Shown here: in pieces, positions 6,029 through 7,048 of the stretch
How the letters are laid out: each line of letters opens with the position of its first letter
Numbering within the stretch: position 1 is the stretch's first letter
NCBI GenBank assembly: GCA_022865725.1
Contig: JALHTP010000224.1
Coordinates: forward strand, 1-7,048
DNA length: 7,048 nt
From: Methyloceanibacter sp.
GTDB lineage: Bacteria > Pseudomonadota > Alphaproteobacteria > Rhizobiales > Methyloligellaceae
Reading direction: 5' to 3'
Translations under genes and position numbers: made by a program
The notes under the pieces: model-generated
The model's database searches: none
What the model saw: only the letters and a program-made list of their open reading frames with translations
What the model was told of the DNA's origin: nothing

Positions 6029-6258
6029 GACGGCCTCGTGGCAAGAGCTCCAAGTTCACCGCCTTAAGGCCCCGTGCCTCGAGGTGGCAGCTTGGCCCCG
6101 CGGCCTTCGCCGCAGGCTTGACGACATTCGCCGGAAAAAGCGCGCGCTTCGCTCGCGAAACCGACCTTTTGCGAGCGAATGTGACTAAACTTGGGCTCGT
6201 GCCCTTAGTCTTCCGCGCGCGCGGCTCCTCCGGCAGAGCGACGCTTTACCGGCATTAG
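6029..6258 (-). other. Structured spacer between ybgC and tolQ
   Basis: No convincing gene is present. In transcription order it holds: GACTAA-GGGC / GCCC-(AAGT bulge)-TTAGTC at 6210-6183; the competing hairpins and T-run at 6179-6135; CCTGCGGC/GCCGCGGG with a 4-nt GAAG loop at 6116-6097; and the palindrome GCCTTAAGGC at 6061-6070. A tolQ promoter is expected here or upstream, but I see no -35/-10 pair I would defend. Confidence 0.5.
6135..6179 (-). promoter_or_regulatory. Two mutually exclusive hairpins with a T-run (possible attenuator or terminator)
   Basis: On the minus strand TTCGCTCGC (6179-6171) pairs perfectly over 9 bp with GCGAGCGAA (6156-6148) across a 14-nt loop. The same GCGAGCG (6156-6150) can instead pair with the following CGCGCGC (6146-6140) around a 3-nt AAG loop, one A-G mismatch in seven, and TTTTT (6139-6135) follows at once. 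The second form looks like an intrinsic terminator and the first would prevent it. It could be the end of the ruvB-ybgC transcript or a control point ahead of tolQ. The pairings are seen; regulation is inferred. Confidence 0.4.
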
Positions 6259-6726
6259 CTACGTTTCACGCGCTTGGTTAACGAATCGTTGAAGCGCGCC
6301 GCGAATGATCGCGCCCAGTCGTTGCGGTTTGCCCGCCCGCGAAACGAGAACGACGCTGACTTTGGCGCGGGCGATCAGCGTCCCGTCCCTGCGTACGTCC
6401 TGCTGGAGCACGAGGCTCGCGCTGCCGATCTCGGCGCAAGTGGTGACGATCTCAAGCACGTCGTCCATGCGGCCGGGCTTCAGATAGTCGATCTCGATGT
6501 GCCGCACGACGAAGACCGACGGCTCGCCCTCGTCGGGATTGGCGAGGCCCTGATGCTCGATGCCGAGCAGCCTGATGAAGTCGGAGCGCCCGCGCTCGCA
6601 GAATTTGAGGAAGTTCGCGTGATAGACGACGCCGGCGCAGTCGGTGTCCTCGAAATAGACGCGCACGGGCAGGACATGGGTCTCGCCCTCGATCCGTCCG
6701 GCAAGGTCCGGCCACTTCTCCCTCAT
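6259..6726 (-). CDS. ybgC: Acyl-CoA thioesterase YbgC (4-hydroxybenzoyl-CoA-type hotdog fold)
   Basis: A 155-residue cytoplasmic hotdog-fold thioesterase. The signature VRVYFEDTDCAGVVYHANFL (21-40) includes D29, equivalent to the catalytic Asp18 of E. coli YbgC, and the VVYH segment; the segment RHIEIDYLKPGRMDD around residues 75-89 is also typical. Family members hydrolyse short or long acyl-CoA and are linked to phospholipid synthesis. The physiological link to Tol-Pal remains vague even in E. coli. The ATG overlaps the ruvB stop as ATGA. The purine tract GAGGAGGG ends directly at the ATG, too close for an ordinary ribosome binding site, so re-initiation by ribosomes finishing ruvB is likely. 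No other in-frame ATG lies between it and the signature motif. Co-transcription with ruvB and a 230-nt gap to tolQ place it in the ruv unit. Confidence 0.94.
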   Translation of the reverse strand: MREKWPDLAGRIEGETHVLPVRVYFEDTDCAGVVYHANFLKFCERGRSDFIRLLGIEHQGLANPDEGEPSVFVVRHIEIDYLKPGRMDDVLEIVTTCAEIGSASLVLQQDVRRDGTLIARAKVSVVLVSRAGKPQRLGAIIRGALQRFVNQARET

Positions 6727-7048
6727 CCCTCCTCGCTGCCGTTGAAGAGCGGGAACTGGGTGGAAGACTGCACGGGCGGCAGGCCGAGATGGACGAAGGC
6801 TTGTGCCGTCAGCACCCGGCCGCGCGGGGTGCGCGCGATGAAGCCCTGCTGCAATAGATAGGGCTCGATGACCTCCTCGATGGCGTCGCGCGGCTCCGAT
6901 AACCCCGCGGCGATCGTCTCGACGCCGACCGGGCCGCCGCCATAGTTCACCGCGATCAGGCGGAGATAACGGTGATCGAGCGCATCGAGACCTTTGCCGT
7001 CGACCTCGAGTTGCGACAGCGCGCGGTCCGCGACCCGGGCATCGACAG
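6723..7048 (-). CDS. ruvB: Holliday junction branch-migration helicase RuvB, C-terminal part (runs off the window)
   Basis: The last 107 codons and TGA of RuvB are present; the ATPase core lies beyond position 7048. RuvB is the hexameric AAA+ motor that, with RuvA, drives branch migration of Holliday junctions. What is visible is the end of the small ATPase subdomain (the ALSQLEVDGKGLDALDHRYL region) and the C-terminal winged-helix DNA-binding domain. The domain shows the family's hallmark segments NYGGGPVGVETIAA, RDAIEEVIEPYLLQQGF and RTPRGRVLTAQAF. A 23-residue tail (HLGLPP onwards) closes the protein. Its stop overlaps the ybgC start by 4 nt. ruvB ahead of ybgC-tolQ is a familiar alphaproteobacterial arrangement. 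No frame damage is seen. Confidence 0.96.
   Translation of the reverse strand, partial: VDARVADRALSQLEVDGKGLDALDHRYLRLIAVNYGGGPVGVETIAAGLSEPRDAIEEVIEPYLLQQGFIARTPRGRVLTAQAFVHLGLPPVQSSTQFPLFNGSEEG

Noticed and set aside
6205..6255. A 16-codon minus-strand ORF (MPVKRRSAGGAARAED) just after ybgC, in the tolQ leader
   Set aside because: There is no Shine-Dalgarno before it, and the Arg/Ala/Gly composition is what random GC-rich sequence gives. A leader peptide role is conceivable, but nothing supports it.

Overview
The window is a GC-rich stretch (mid-60s % by eye) carrying the Tol-Pal cell-envelope cluster of an alphaproteobacterium. All credible genes are on the minus strand, so transcription runs from high to low coordinates. 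The order ruvB - ybgC - tolQ - tolR - tolA - tolB - (small lipoprotein) - pal - cpoB - tilS is the usual alphaproteobacterial arrangement. The protein sequences (Pal with a C-x5-C pair, a short Lys/Glu/Pro-rich TolA, a long CpoB) suggest Hyphomicrobiales. A closer placement cannot be made from the sequence alone.

Layout, in the direction of transcription. Positions 7048-6723 hold the C-terminal 107 residues of RuvB, whose stop overlaps the ybgC start as ATGA. ybgC (6726-6259) is followed by a 230-nt spacer rich in inverted repeats, including two that compete for one segment, with a T-run beyond. Next come tolQ (6028-5324), tolR (5312-4830), tolA (4812-3955) and tolB (3922-2576), with gaps of 11, 17 and 32 nt, so they look like one operon. 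tolB ends directly at a weak terminator-like hairpin. The 685 bp between tolB and pal hold a 49-codon lipoprotein gene (2280-2131) with a strong ribosome binding site, two candidate promoters upstream and a convincing rho-independent terminator downstream (2078-2023). pal (1889-1371) then has its own leader containing an imperfect dyad. A 146-nt hairpin-rich spacer leads to cpoB (1224-166, GTG start), and tilS begins 1 nt after the cpoB stop and runs off the window.

How the genes work together. TolQ and TolR form the proton-driven motor in the inner membrane. TolA spans the periplasm and connects the motor to TolB and the outer-membrane lipoprotein Pal, which holds peptidoglycan. CpoB is the periplasmic TPR partner that links Tol function to cell-wall synthesis at division. 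YbgC is a hotdog acyl-CoA thioesterase traditionally found with Tol genes. RuvB (Holliday-junction motor) and TilS (tRNA-Ile lysidine synthase) are housekeeping neighbours.

I see no mobile element, CRISPR array, tRNA or rRNA. Most of the window is a conserved core locus. The least expected parts are the small lipoprotein unit inside the cluster and the possible attenuator-like leader ahead of tolQ. I found no evidence of a wholly new multi-gene system.
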